Origin: Nocardia jejuensis NBRC 103114
Lineage (GTDB): Bacteria; Actinomycetota; Actinomycetes; Mycobacteriales; Mycobacteriaceae
NCBI RefSeq assembly: GCF_001613145.1
Contig: NZ_BDBU01000006.1
Location: 1-64,000, forward strand
Direction: 5' to 3'
DNA: 64,000 bases
Shown here: positions 8,685-17,338 of the stretch, piece by piece
Layout of the letters: each line of letters starts with the position of its first letter
Position numbering within the stretch: the stretch's first letter is position 1
The notes under the pieces: model-generated
The model's database searches: none
The model's input: the letters and a program-made list of their open reading frames with translations, nothing else
Told to the model about the DNA's origin: nothing
Made by a program: the position numbers and the translations under genes

Positions 8685-10157
8685 TCAGTAGCGGTAGTGC
8701 TCCGGCTTGTACGGGCCGTCGACGTCCACGCCGATGTACTCGGCCTGGTCCTTGCTGAGCTTGGTGAGGGTGCCGCCCAGGGCCTCCACGTGGATGCGGG
8801 CGACCTTCTCGTCGAGGTGCTTGGGGAGGCGGTAGACCTCGTTGTCGTACTCGTCGGGCTTGAGCCACAGCTCGAGCTGGGCGATCACCTGGTTGGAGAA
8901 GGAGTTCGACATGACGAACGACGGGTGGCCGGTCGCGTTGCCGAGGTTGAGCAGACGACCCTCGGACAGCACGATGATCGCGCGGCCGGTGTCGAACGTC
9001 CACAGATCGACCTGCGGCTTGATGTTCAGGCGGTCCGCGCCCGAGGCCTCCAGGGCCGCCATGTCGATCTCGTTGTCGAAGTGGCCGATATTGCCGAGGA
9101 TGGCCTTGTCCTTCATCGCCCGCATGTGCTCGAGGGTGATGATGTCCTTGTTGCCGGTCGAGGTGACCACGATGTCGGCATCGGCGATGGCCTGCTCGAC
9201 GGTGACGACGTCGAAGCCGTCCATCAGCGCCTGCAGCGCGTTGATCGGATCGATCTCGGTGACCTGCACGCGCGCGCCCTGGCCCTTGAGCGATTCGGCA
9301 CAGCCCTTGCCGACGTCGCCGTAGCCGCAGATCAGCACCTTCTTGCCGCCGATGAGGACATCGGTGCCGCGGTTGATGCCGTCCACGAGGGAGTGGCGGG
9401 TGCCGTACTTGTTGTCGAACTTGGACTTGGTGACCGAGTCGTTGACGTTGATCGCCGGGAACGACAGCTCACCCGCGGCCGCGAACTGGTACAGCCGCAG
9501 CACGCCGGTGGTGGTCTCCTCGGTGACACCCTTGACCGAGTCGGCGATGGCGCCCCACTTGGTGCCGTCGGCTTCGAGGCTGGCACGCAACAGGTTCAGG
9601 AAGACCTTGTACTCCGCGGAGTGGGTCTCGTCCTCGGGCGGCACGACGCCGGCCTTCTCGAACTGCGCGCCGCGCAGCACGAGCATGGTGGCGTCACCAC
9701 CGTCGTCGAGGATCATGTTGGCGGGCTCGCCCGGCCAGGTGAGCATCTGCTCCGCGGCCCACCAGTACTCTTCGAGCGATTCGCCCTTCCACGCGAAGAC
9801 CGGGGTGCCCTTGGGCTCGTCCTCGGTGCCGTGCGGGCCGACGACGACCGCGGCCGCGGCGTGGTCCTGGGTGGAGAAGATGTTGCAGGAGGCCCAGCGG
9901 ACCTCCGCGCCGAGCGAGACCAGGGTCTCGATCAGGACGGCGGTCTGCACGGTCATGTGCAGCGAACCGGAGATGCGCGCGCCGCGCAGCGGCTGCACGT
10001 CGTCGTACTCGCGGCGAAGCGCCATCAAGCCGGGCATCTCGTGCTCGGCGAGGCGAATCTCCTTGCGGCCGAACTCGGCCAGTGACAGATCGGCCACCTT
10101 GTAGTCGATTCCATTGCGAACGTCGGGCGTCATCATGCTGGACACTGCGGTCGTCAT
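8685..10157 (-). CDS. ahcY: S-adenosyl-L-homocysteine hydrolase (adenosylhomocysteinase)
   Basis: This 490-residue cytosolic NAD-dependent enzyme converts S-adenosylhomocysteine to homocysteine and adenosine, keeping SAM-dependent methylation running. Family hallmarks are [15 protein letters not shown] near the N-terminus, DDGGDATM, the NAD-binding GYGDVGKG and the C-terminal PEHYRY. The frame stays open far upstream, but [24 protein letters not shown] is the family start and has AGGAGAGG just ahead of it. In M. tuberculosis ahcY lies between a TetR gene and tmk; here alkB is directly upstream, separated by a terminator hairpin. Confidence 0.97.
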   Translation of the reverse strand: MTTAVSSMMTPDVRNGIDYKVADLSLAEFGRKEIRLAEHEMPGLMALRREYDDVQPLRGARISGSLHMTVQTAVLIETLVSLGAEVRWASCNIFSTQDHAAAAVVVGPHGTEDEPKGTPVFAWKGESLEEYWWAAEQMLTWPGEPANMILDDGGDATMLVLRGAQFEKAGVVPPEDETHSAEYKVFLNLLRASLEADGTKWGAIADSVKGVTEETTTGVLRLYQFAAAGELSFPAINVNDSVTKSKFDNKYGTRHSLVDGINRGTDVLIGGKKVLICGYGDVGKGCAESLKGQGARVQVTEIDPINALQALMDGFDVVTVEQAIADADIVVTSTGNKDIITLEHMRAMKDKAILGNIGHFDNEIDMAALEASGADRLNIKPQVDLWTFDTGRAIIVLSEGRLLNLGNATGHPSFVMSNSFSNQVIAQLELWLKPDEYDNEVYRLPKHLDEKVARIHVEALGGTLTKLSKDQAEYIGVDVDGPYKPEHYRY

Positions 10158-10246
10158 CTGCCTCTCCTGGTCGGCGTACTTCTCCGGCAAGGCTAGTCCA
10201 ACAACCGGAACCGTCCAGGGGCTCCTCCCCGATTCACGACGCGAAA

Positions 10247-10282
10247 CGGCCCTCATGCGTACACCTGTACGCATGAGGGCCG
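10247..10282 (-). terminator. Terminator between alkB and ahcY
   Basis: A perfect 16-bp stem (10247-10262 with 10267-10282) with a 4-nt loop lies 12 nt after the alkB stop. On the minus strand it is followed by TTTCG. It should separate alkB transcription from ahcY, whose start lies 90 nt further on. Confidence 0.82.
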
Positions 10283-10294
10283 CGCGACAGGGGT

Positions 10295-11485
10295 TCAGGC
10301 CGCCGAGGCCATGCCGTGCCGAACCAGGATTCGGTCGCGTTTGCGGGGCTGGATGTTCGCGAGGCTGATGTCGCCGTGATAGTGCGCGCGCAGGCGCGGG
10401 TCCATGACCATGCGCCACAGCGGCGGGAAGTAGGCCAGCAGAATCATGCTCGCGTACCCGGCCGGGAGCTGCGGGGCTTGTTCGAAGGTCCGCAGGGTCT
10501 GGTAGCGGCGGCCGGGGTTGGCGTGGTGGTCGCTGTGCCGCTGCAGATGGAAGAGGAAGATATTGGTGACGAGCCGGTCGCTGTTCCAGCTGTCGCGCTC
10601 GGAGCAGCGCGCCCAGTTCCCGTTGGCGCGGCGTCGGCGCAGCAGCCCGTAATGCTCCACGTAGTTCACAGATTCGAGCAGTGAGGCGCCGATCACGGCC
10701 TGCAGCAACAGGTACGGCAGGATGGTCCAGCTGTAGATCGCCATGAGCGAACCGAACAGGACCACGGTCATAGCCCACGCCTGCAGGATGTGGTTTCGCA
10801 CACTCCACCAGCGCAGTCCGCGCCGGTGCAGACGGCCCTTCTCGAGGCTGATGGCGGAGCGGAAGCCGCCGATCACGCTGCGCGGCAGGAACTCCCACAG
10901 CGATTCGCCCATGCGGGCGCTGGCCGGATCCTCCGGGGTGGCGACGCGGGCGTGATGCCCCTTGTTGTGCTCGACGAAGAAGTGCCCGTACGCCGATTGC
11001 GCCAGCGCGATTTTCGACAGCCAGCGCTCCAGGCTCTCGACCCGATGCCCGAGCTCGTGCGCCGCGTTGATGCCGATCCCGCTGACGAACCCCAATGTGG
11101 CTGCGAGCCCCAATTTGTCGACGATCGAGAGATCGTCTCCGGCCCACATGCACGCTGCGATGATCAGCCCGGCGAGCTGAATCGGCAGAAACATGTAGGT
11201 GCACCAGCGGTAGTAGCGGTCACCGGAAAGTAGCTCGTAGTCCTCGTCCTTGGGATTGGTGCCGTCTTCCCCGACGACCCAGTCCAGGACGGGGATCACG
11301 ATCAGAACGATGATCGGACCGATCCACCAGAACACCTCGTAACCCGTGTGCAGGACCAGCTGCGAGGGGAGTAAGGCACACCCCGGGGCGATGAGCCCCA
11401 ACACCCAGAGGTGTCGTTTGGGATCCGGCGAACCCGACCGTTTGCCGACCTTTTGCACGTTTGCCCCGCTAATTAGATACCTCAT
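10295..11485 (-). CDS. alkB: Alkane 1-monooxygenase
   Basis: This integral-membrane non-haem diiron hydroxylase converts n-alkanes to 1-alkanols. From the ATG at 11485 it has 396 residues and several TM helices. The His boxes are HELGHR at about 143-148, EHNKGHH at about 172-178 and LQRHSDHH at about 314-321, plus the alkane hydroxylase signature NYVEHYG at about 274-280. The enzyme needs rubredoxin and rubredoxin reductase as electron donors. In related genomes rubA, rubB and a TetR gene follow alkB before ahcY, but here the next gene is ahcY, so electron-transfer partners must be encoded elsewhere. Confidence 0.94.
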   Translation of the reverse strand: MRYLISGANVQKVGKRSGSPDPKRHLWVLGLIAPGCALLPSQLVLHTGYEVFWWIGPIIVLIVIPVLDWVVGEDGTNPKDEDYELLSGDRYYRWCTYMFLPIQLAGLIIAACMWAGDDLSIVDKLGLAATLGFVSGIGINAAHELGHRVESLERWLSKIALAQSAYGHFFVEHNKGHHARVATPEDPASARMGESLWEFLPRSVIGGFRSAISLEKGRLHRRGLRWWSVRNHILQAWAMTVVLFGSLMAIYSWTILPYLLLQAVIGASLLESVNYVEHYGLLRRRRANGNWARCSERDSWNSDRLVTNIFLFHLQRHSDHHANPGRRYQTLRTFEQAPQLPAGYASMILLAYFPPLWRMVMDPRLRAHYHGDISLANIQPRKRDRILVRHGMASAA

Positions 11486-11644
11486 GAACTTCGCAGGTAG
11501 ATATGTACAGACTTTAGCGCTGTTACAGCACCGGCTGGACGCCAAAGGTGGCAACCGTTACATGGTGAGCAGTCGGTTCTCGGGCAACCTGCCCTGTGAC
11601 GCCCATCACCGCACCTCACGGGCAAACCGGCAGTGAATTCGAGC

Positions 11645-12337
11645 TCAGTGCAACCACGTATAGCGAATCTGTGGCCGACCGGTCCGACCGTAGTCCGTTC
11701 GCCGCTCCACCACACCGTCTTCGGCGAGACGTTCCAGGTATCGCCATGCGGTAACCCGCGAAACGCCGACCGCGCGCCCGGCCTCCCCTGCCGACACTCC
11801 TTCCGCCGCACCGCGAACCGCGCGCGACACCTCCTCCATCGTTTGCGGCGCAATGCCTTTCGGCGAGCTAGCGCGCTGCTCGGGCGTACGCAGCGCGCCG
11901 AACGCGCGGTCGATGTCCTGTTGCGAGACCGCCGACTCCCCCGCGGGCAGGGCCTGGCGGTATTCGAGATAGCGATCGAGCTTCTCGCGGAATGCCGAAA
12001 AGGTGAACGGTTTCAAGAGATACAGCACGACGCCGTGCGCGACGGCCGCGCGCACCATGGTGAGATCACGCGCGGAGGTCACCGCGATCACGTCGGGACG
12101 CGGCAGGAGACCGGCCAATGCGGCCGCCACCGCGAGGCCGCTCATATCCGGCAAGCCGATATCCATGAGCACGAGATCGATGGGGGCGCCGGAAGATTGT
12201 GATCTTTTCGCGACGGCGATGGCGTCGCGTCCGGTGTGCACGACGGCCACGGCCTGGAAATCTCGCAGTCGCTCGAGGTAGAGGCGATGCGCCTGCGCCA
12301 GGGTCGGCTCGTCCTCGACTATCAGGACGCGGATCAT
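11645..12337 (-). CDS. CitB/DpiA-type response regulator (probable dctR)
   Basis: The protein has 230 residues. Its N-terminal receiver domain contains EDE, phospho-Asp in VLMDIGLPD, TSA and the KPF motif. The C-terminal part has a helix-turn-helix (AGEAGRAVGVSRVTAWRYLERL). This is the layout of CitB/DcuR/MalR regulators that control citrate or C4-dicarboxylate uptake. The start overlaps the kinase stop by 4 nt (12334-12337), so the pair is cotranslated. The divergent dctA is the likely target. The exact ligand is an inference from the neighbourhood. Confidence 0.9.
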   Translation of the reverse strand: MIRVLIVEDEPTLAQAHRLYLERLRDFQAVAVVHTGRDAIAVAKRSQSSGAPIDLVLMDIGLPDMSGLAVAAALAGLLPRPDVIAVTSARDLTMVRAAVAHGVVLYLLKPFTFSAFREKLDRYLEYRQALPAGESAVSQQDIDRAFGALRTPEQRASSPKGIAPQTMEEVSRAVRGAAEGVSAGEAGRAVGVSRVTAWRYLERLAEDGVVERRTDYGRTGRPQIRYTWLH

Positions 12338-13968
12338 CGAACCTCCAGGGAATCCGGGTACTCCGCGCTCTGCGGCCCCCGCGAAAACGTCACGACCACA
12401 GCGGATTCCGGTTCCCGGACCGCACGCAACTCACCACCGTGCCTGGCCACCAGCCGCCGCACCAGGGCCAGTCCCAGACCGTTGTGATCGGTCTTGGTGG
12501 AGTACCCGCGCTCGGTGGCGCGGGTGAACAGCTCCGCGGACATGCCCGGTCCGCTGTCGGCCACCCGCACGTACAGCTCGGGTTCACCATCATCGCGAAC
12601 GGCGCTGTGCCGCACCGTCACCTCGACCCAGGCATCCTCGTCGCGACCGACCGCGTCCAGGGCGTTGTCGATGAGATTTCCCAGCAGCGTGACCATTTCG
12701 TTCGGCGTGAGCGGGTCCACCGAATCGGCGAGGGTATCGCCGGTGACGGTCAACTCGACGCCGTATTCGGCGGCCTTCTCCACCTTGCCCAGCAGCAGCG
12801 CCACCACCGCGGGTTCGGCCACCGCGCCGGTGAGCCGGTCGATGAGGGCCTGGGACAGTTCGAGTTCCGCCGTCGCGAAGGCCACCGCCTCCCGGGAGCG
12901 GCCGAGCTCCACCATGGTGACGACGGTGTGCAGGCGATTCGCCGCCTCGTGCGCCTGGGCGCGCAGCGATTCCGCGAAACCGCGCACCGACGCCAATTCG
13001 ACCGAGACGTCCCGCAGTTCGGTGTGGTCGCGGACGGTGAGCACGGTGCCGATCCGGCGGCCCTCGCGCTCGACCACGTCCTGGTTCACCACCAGGACCC
13101 GATCGGCGGTCACGTGCATCTCGTCACGGACCACGCCGGTGCCCAGTCGCTGCAACGAGATCGGCAGATCGGTGCGCCGCACCGGGCCCTCGGGCAGATC
13201 GAGCAGGCGGCGTGCCTCGACATTGACCACGTCTGCCTGTTCACCGGACCTGTCGAACACCAGCAGCCCCTCGTGCACCGAGTGCAGCACCGCGTCGTGG
13301 TGCTCGTAGAGGGCGCTGAGTTCGGCCGGGCCCAGACCGTGGGTCTGACGGAACAGCCTGCGGCGCAACAGCAGTGAACCGAACGTCACCAGCAACAGGC
13401 CGATCGCGGCGGCGATCCCGATCACCGGCAGCTGCTCGCGCACCTGGTCGCCGATGTGCGCGCGGGTGACGCCCGCGGACACCAGGGCGATGATCGTGCC
13501 GTCCGCGGCGCGCACGGGCGTGACCGCGCGAATCGAGGGTCCCAGTGTGCCGGTGAAGGTTTCGGTGAAGGTCTCTCCCGCCAGCGCGCGATCGATGGTG
13601 CCGCTGAACGGTTGCCCGATGCGGGTCGGATCGGTGTGCGTGTAGCGGGTGCGGTCCGGGGCCATCACCACGATGAAGTCGACCTCGGTGCTGGTCCGGA
13701 TGCTCTCGGTGACCGGTTGCAGCAGCGCGGTCGGATCGGCGGCGCGGACCGCGGCCACGGTGGACGGAGCGCGCGCGACGCTCACCGCGATATCGGTGAC
13801 CTGCGCGCGGGTGGCCTCGTCCTGGGCGCGGCGGGCCTGCAGCACCGCGAGCACGGTACTGGCGCCGATCACCAGCGCCAGCACCACCAGCTGCGCCACG
13901 AACACCTGCCCGGCGAGGCTGCGACCGCGCCGCACGGCTCGGCCCCTCTCCGTTGAACGACTCAGCAC
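12334..13968 (-). CDS. DcuS/CitA-type sensor histidine kinase
   Basis: From the GTG at 13968 this has about 544 residues. That start has GGAGG 6 nt upstream; the longer frame to 14040 would leave only 45 nt to dctA. It has a TM segment (VFVAQLVVLALVIG), an extracytoplasmic sCache/PAS-like domain to about residue 165, a second TM and a cytoplasmic PAS. A Spo0B-like dimerisation helix carries the acceptor His in AHEAANRLH, and a HATPase domain has NLIDNALDA, DSGPGM and GLGLALVRRL. It probably senses a di- or tricarboxylate and phosphorylates the coupled regulator. Confidence 0.88.
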   Translation of the reverse strand: MLSRSTERGRAVRRGRSLAGQVFVAQLVVLALVIGASTVLAVLQARRAQDEATRAQVTDIAVSVARAPSTVAAVRAADPTALLQPVTESIRTSTEVDFIVVMAPDRTRYTHTDPTRIGQPFSGTIDRALAGETFTETFTGTLGPSIRAVTPVRAADGTIIALVSAGVTRAHIGDQVREQLPVIGIAAAIGLLLVTFGSLLLRRRLFRQTHGLGPAELSALYEHHDAVLHSVHEGLLVFDRSGEQADVVNVEARRLLDLPEGPVRRTDLPISLQRLGTGVVRDEMHVTADRVLVVNQDVVEREGRRIGTVLTVRDHTELRDVSVELASVRGFAESLRAQAHEAANRLHTVVTMVELGRSREAVAFATAELELSQALIDRLTGAVAEPAVVALLLGKVEKAAEYGVELTVTGDTLADSVDPLTPNEMVTLLGNLIDNALDAVGRDEDAWVEVTVRHSAVRDDGEPELYVRVADSGPGMSAELFTRATERGYSTKTDHNGLGLALVRRLVARHGGELRAVREPESAVVVTFSRGPQSAEYPDSLEVR

Positions 13969-14085
13969 CTGTGCCCTCCGCGCATGAACAAAACTTACGA
14001 AACAGTGACCCGCGTCACTCTCGGGGCAATCATTCATCACATGACCACGTGAGCGGGCTCACACCGGTAATCGAAGGCATTCGAG

Positions 14086-15477
14086 ATGAGTGAAGTGACA
14101 ACAACCCCACGGCGAGCCGTGACTGCTGATACCCAGCGGCGAGACCGTACCCACTGGCTGTACCTGGCGGTAATCCTGGCCGTGCTGGCGGGCATTCTGG
14201 TGGGCTGGCTGGCCCCCGGTTTCGGCAAGCAGGTCGGCGAGCTCGGCACGCTGTTCGTGAACCTGATCAAGATGATGATCTCGCCGGTGATCTTCTGCAC
14301 CATCGTGCTCGGCATCGGATCGGTGCGGGCGGCGGCGAAGGTCGGCAAGGTCGGTGGGCTGGCGCTCGGCTACTTCCTGATCATGTCGACGGTCGCGCTG
14401 GCGATCGGCCTGGTGGTCGGCAACCTGCTGCATCCGGGCACCGGACTGGATATCGCCTCGCACGCCACCGAGAGTGCGAAGTACGTCAAGGACGCGCAGG
14501 GCGCGGGCGGCACCTGGGATTTCGTCAAGGACATCGTGCCGACCACCATGGTCTCGGCGCTGACCTCCGGGAAGGTGCTGCAGACGCTGTTCGTGGCGCT
14601 GCTGGTCGGTTTCGGCATCCAGGCCATGGGCGCCACGGGCGAACCGCTGCTGCGCGGCGTGGCGCTGCTGCAGAAGCTGATCTTCCGGATTCTGACCATG
14701 ATCCTGTGGCTGGCCCCGCTGGGCGCGTTCGGCGCGATCGCGAACGTGGTGGCGCGCACGGGGCTCGACGCGGTGAAACAGCTGGCGCTGTTGATGATCG
14801 CCTTCTATCTCACCTGCGCGGTGTTCATCTTCGGGGTGCTGGGCGCGCTGCTGCGCTCGGTCGCCGGGGTCTCGATCTTCAAGCTGGTGCGCTATCTGGC
14901 CCGCGAGTACCTGCTCATCGTGGCGACCTCGTCCTCGGAATCGGCGCTGCCTCGCCTGATCGCGAAGATGGAGCATCTGGGCGTGGAGCGCACCACCGTG
15001 GGAGTGGTTGTGCCGACCGGATATTCGTTCAACCTCGACGGCACGGCCATCTACCTCACGATGGCGACCCTGTTCGTCGCCGACGCCATGGGCACGCCGC
15101 TGGCCTGGTCCGAACAGCTCGGTCTGCTGGTCTTCATGATCGTGGCCTCCAAGGGCGCGGCCGGTGTGACCGGTGCGGGCCTGGCCACCCTCGCGGGCGG
15201 TCTGCAGAGCCATCGCCCCGAACTGCTGGACGGCGTCGGACTGATCGTCGGCATCGACCGGTTCATGTCCGAAGCCCGTGCCGTGACCAACTTCTCGGGC
15301 AACGCGGTCGCCACCATCCTGGTCGGCACCTGGACCGACACCATCGAGCCCGCCCGGGTCCGCGCGGTCCTGGACCGCCAACTCCCGTTCGACGAAACCA
15401 CCATGGTCGACGACCACCCGGTCGGCCCACCCGCCGCTGCCGAGCCACCGGCAGCCAAGAGCCTGGCCACCGCCTGA
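14086..15477 (+). CDS. dctA: C4-dicarboxylate:cation symporter DctA (DAACS family)
   Basis: This 463-residue membrane transporter imports succinate, fumarate or malate with protons or sodium. It has the DAACS fold, with early TMs (WLYLAVILAVLAGILVGW), an IKMMISPVIFCTIVLGI segment, the Ser-rich TSSSESALPRL re-entrant loop, the YSFNLDGTAIYLTMA TM7 motif, and GAAGVTGAGL with NFSGNAVATIL. These carry the cation and substrate sites. The ATG has GAAGG about 8 nt upstream. It is divergent from the two-component genes, whose product most likely activates it. A strong terminator follows at 15501. Confidence 0.93.
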   Translation: MSEVTTTPRRAVTADTQRRDRTHWLYLAVILAVLAGILVGWLAPGFGKQVGELGTLFVNLIKMMISPVIFCTIVLGIGSVRAAAKVGKVGGLALGYFLIMSTVALAIGLVVGNLLHPGTGLDIASHATESAKYVKDAQGAGGTWDFVKDIVPTTMVSALTSGKVLQTLFVALLVGFGIQAMGATGEPLLRGVALLQKLIFRILTMILWLAPLGAFGAIANVVARTGLDAVKQLALLMIAFYLTCAVFIFGVLGALLRSVAGVSIFKLVRYLAREYLLIVATSSSESALPRLIAKMEHLGVERTTVGVVVPTGYSFNLDGTAIYLTMATLFVADAMGTPLAWSEQLGLLVFMIVASKGAAGVTGAGLATLAGGLQSHRPELLDGVGLIVGIDRFMSEARAVTNFSGNAVATILVGTWTDTIEPARVRAVLDRQLPFDETTMVDDHPVGPPAAAEPPAAKSLATA

Positions 15478-15500
15478 CCCTCCCCCGGGGCGGTGACCAG

Positions 15501-15537
15501 AACCGCCGGCGCGCAATTCCGCTGCGCGCCGGCGGTT
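15501..15537 (+). terminator. Terminator of dctA
   Basis: A 15-bp perfect G+C-rich stem (15501-15515 with 15523-15537) has a 7-nt loop and runs into TTC on the plus strand. It lies 24 nt after the dctA stop. Confidence 0.88.
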
Positions 15538-15543
15538 TTCCAC

Positions 15544-15589
15544 GCGGCTCCGCGGGACAGGACGTGCCGGACCTGTCCCGCGGAGCCGC
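15544..15589 (-). terminator. Second hairpin in the dctA/ribH convergent gap
   Basis: An 18-bp perfect stem (15544-15561 with 15572-15589) has a 10-nt loop. It lies about 115 nt beyond the stop of the minus-strand lumazine synthase and 6 nt from the dctA terminator. It probably ends the ribH transcript or works as a back-up for both genes. Confidence 0.7.
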
Positions 15590-15705
15590 TCACGGTCGGC
15601 TGGAGCGCACCTCACCGGTGCGACGCGTCCGGCACCCGCCCGCCCTCGGCCGGTGCCGCACCCGCCAACCTTCGGGCAGCGCCGCACTCGAACCGACGAG
15701 CGCAT

Positions 15706-16152
15706 TCAGCCCAGCGACTCGTCGACCTTCAGGGTGGCCGCGATGGCGTTCGCCAGTTCCGTGCCCTTGACGGTGAAGTGACGCGAGAAGTATTCGAGGT
15801 GTTCGGCGTGCTCGTGGAAGTGATGCGGGGTGAGCACCGCCGAGAACACCGGTACGTCGGTGTCGAGCTGGATGCGCATGAGGGCGTCCACCACGGTGGA
15901 GGCGACGAAATCGTGGCGGTAGATGCCGCCGTCCACGACGAGTGCGGCGGCCGCGATCGCGGCGTAGCGGCCGCTGAGCGCGAGTCGCTTTGCCCGCAGC
16001 GGGATTTCGAACGCGCCCGGCACCTCGATCACGTCGATGTCCGGGTGCCCGTGCTGCACGAGCGTGTCCCGGGCGGCGTTCACGGCATTGTCGACGATCT
16101 CGGCATGCCAGCGCGCGGCGACGATGGCGATTCGATTCCGAGTGGGTGACAT
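15706..16152 (-). CDS. ribH: Type-II 6,7-dimethyl-8-ribityllumazine synthase (RibH2-like)
   Basis: This 148-residue enzyme condenses 5-amino-6-ribitylaminouracil with 3,4-dihydroxy-2-butanone 4-phosphate, the penultimate riboflavin step. It has the RIAIVAARWHAEIVDNA start, VPGAFEIPL and a PHHFHEH segment. The last resembles the short, decameric RibH2 group known from Brucella and Mesorhizobium rather than the RibH of rib operons. No other rib gene is adjacent. An FMN riboswitch sits directly upstream, and AGGAG precedes the ATG by 6 nt. It may be a second lumazine synthase used when flavin is scarce. Confidence 0.9.
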   Translation of the reverse strand: MSPTRNRIAIVAARWHAEIVDNAVNAARDTLVQHGHPDIDVIEVPGAFEIPLRAKRLALSGRYAAIAAAALVVDGGIYRHDFVASTVVDALMRIQLDTDVPVFSAVLTPHHFHEHAEHLEYFSRHFTVKGTELANAIAATLKVDESLG

Positions 16153-16235
16153 GGGTATCTCCTGTTCGCGATGTCACCCAGGGCTTAGGCGACGCGAACG
16201 GACCCAACCGCGTGAGCGGACAGGCAGTACGGTCG

Positions 16236-16398
16236 CGTTCTCTTTCATCCGGACTCTGACCGTCGGCTCCGGGATCTCACCGGAATCTGCTCGACCCGCG
16301 ATCCCCGAGGGGATCACAGCGCTCGCGGGCTCGTGCGCACCGGATCGGTCCGGACGCCATCACCGCCGGTGGGGAATTCCACCCCGCCCTGAGAACGT
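16236..16398 (-). ncRNA. FMN riboswitch (RFN element) upstream of ribH
   Basis: Read on the minus strand, the region contains the conserved RFN blocks in order: a 5' AGGGCGGGGTGGAATTCCCC followed by ACCGGCGGT, AGCCCGCGAGCGC, a variable G+C hairpin, GATTCCGGTGAGAT, AGCCGACGGTCAGAGT and CCGGATGAAAGAGA. Between the aptamer and the ATG, GTTCGCG (about 16188) can pair with CGCGAAC right next to the AGGAG ribosome site. FMN binding therefore probably blocks translation of the lumazine synthase. I see no classical terminator in the expression platform. Confidence 0.95.
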
Positions 16399-16529
16399 GT
16401 ACGACCGGACTCTAACACCGTCCCCGAACCCGGGAAAACCATTGCGATCACCCATCGCGAAACTCCCCGGGCAGTGGTCCGCGCCTACTCACCGAGTCGC
16501 GCACCGCCACCTCGGCGGTGGGACGCCGC

Positions 16530-16564
16530 GTACTCGACGGGGCCGCCATCGCCCCGTCGAGTAC
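16530..16564 (-). terminator. Hairpin terminator downstream of the NUDIX gene
   Basis: A 14-bp perfect stem (16530-16543 with 16551-16564) with a 7-nt loop lies about 108 nt after the NUDIX stop and about 130 nt before the riboswitch. It isolates the fbiA-fbiB-NUDIX group from ribH. The rest of 16399-16671 shows no gene. Confidence 0.65.
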
Positions 16565-16671
16565 GTACCGGCGGGACCGAACGCGTCCCACCGCCACCGA
16601 GCCGGACGCCCCGCCCACCGGGTTCGGCGGAGCCGGGCATCACCGGTCGTCGTCGGACGTCGAGCGCGTGC

Positions 16672-17190
16672 TCAGCGCAGCAGGACGTCCGCGTCGGCGG
16701 GGAGGGCGTCGACGGGCCACCAGCGCAGGTCGGTGGATTCGGCGCTGCGGACGGGGACCGCGCCCTCGGGGGCTTTGATTTTGAACAGGAGGTCCAGGTG
16801 ACGGGTCGGCAAGCCCAGGGAGCAGGTGATGGGGTGGGCCTGGGCTCCGTAGAGGCCGGGTTCGAGGGTGAGGCCCTCGATGCCGGATTCCTCGGTGGCC
16901 TCGCGGAAGGCGGCCGCGGCGACGGTGTCGTCGGATTCCTCGCAGTGCCCGCCCAATTGGATCCAGCGGCCGACTCGCGGGTGCAGGGTGAGCAGGACGT
17001 CGCTCTCGTCGTGGGACAGCACCACCGCCGAGGCGGTGATGTGCCCGGCGGCGTGCTCGCGCAGGCAACCGCGCGGGGCGGAGCCGAGGAACGCGAGCAT
17101 CGCCTCCCGCAGCGAGCCCTCCGGACCCGCTGCCGGCGACCAGGTTTCGAGCAACTCCACAGCCGACCTGTGCAACGACTCGGCGCTCAC
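16672..17190 (-). CDS. NUDIX hydrolase
   Basis: From the GTG at 17190 this has 172 residues; a GGGGGAGGG run lies about 5 nt upstream. The longer frame into fbiB has no supporting start. It carries a full NUDIX box, GGHCEESDDTVAAAAFREAT followed by EESG, with the REXXEE metal-binding core intact. The substrate, a nucleoside diphosphate linked to some other group, cannot be predicted. It directly follows fbiB on the same strand, and NUDIX genes are common at this position in F420-producing actinobacteria. Confidence 0.85.
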   Translation of the reverse strand: MSAESLHRSAVELLETWSPAAGPEGSLREAMLAFLGSAPRGCLREHAAGHITASAVVLSHDESDVLLTLHPRVGRWIQLGGHCEESDDTVAAAAFREATEESGIEGLTLEPGLYGAQAHPITCSLGLPTRHLDLLFKIKAPEGAVPVRSAESTDLRWWPVDALPADADVLLR

Positions 17191-17338
17191 CGCCCTCCCC
17201 CGACCATCCCATGGGCCACAGCCGCACCGACCGGAGTCTCGATCGACGGCCCCTGCGGCACGGCGCCGCTCGTCCGGCGCCGAGTCGGCACTCGCACCCT
17301 CGATCCACCCGCCCGAGCCCCGGCCGGCGACATCCGCC

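Noticed and set aside
10158..10246. Possible SAH riboswitch in the ahcY leader
   Set aside because: The leader has a GGGGAGGAGCCCC hairpin, but I cannot fit the conserved SAH-aptamer blocks around it. A covariance search (Rfam RF01057) would decide.
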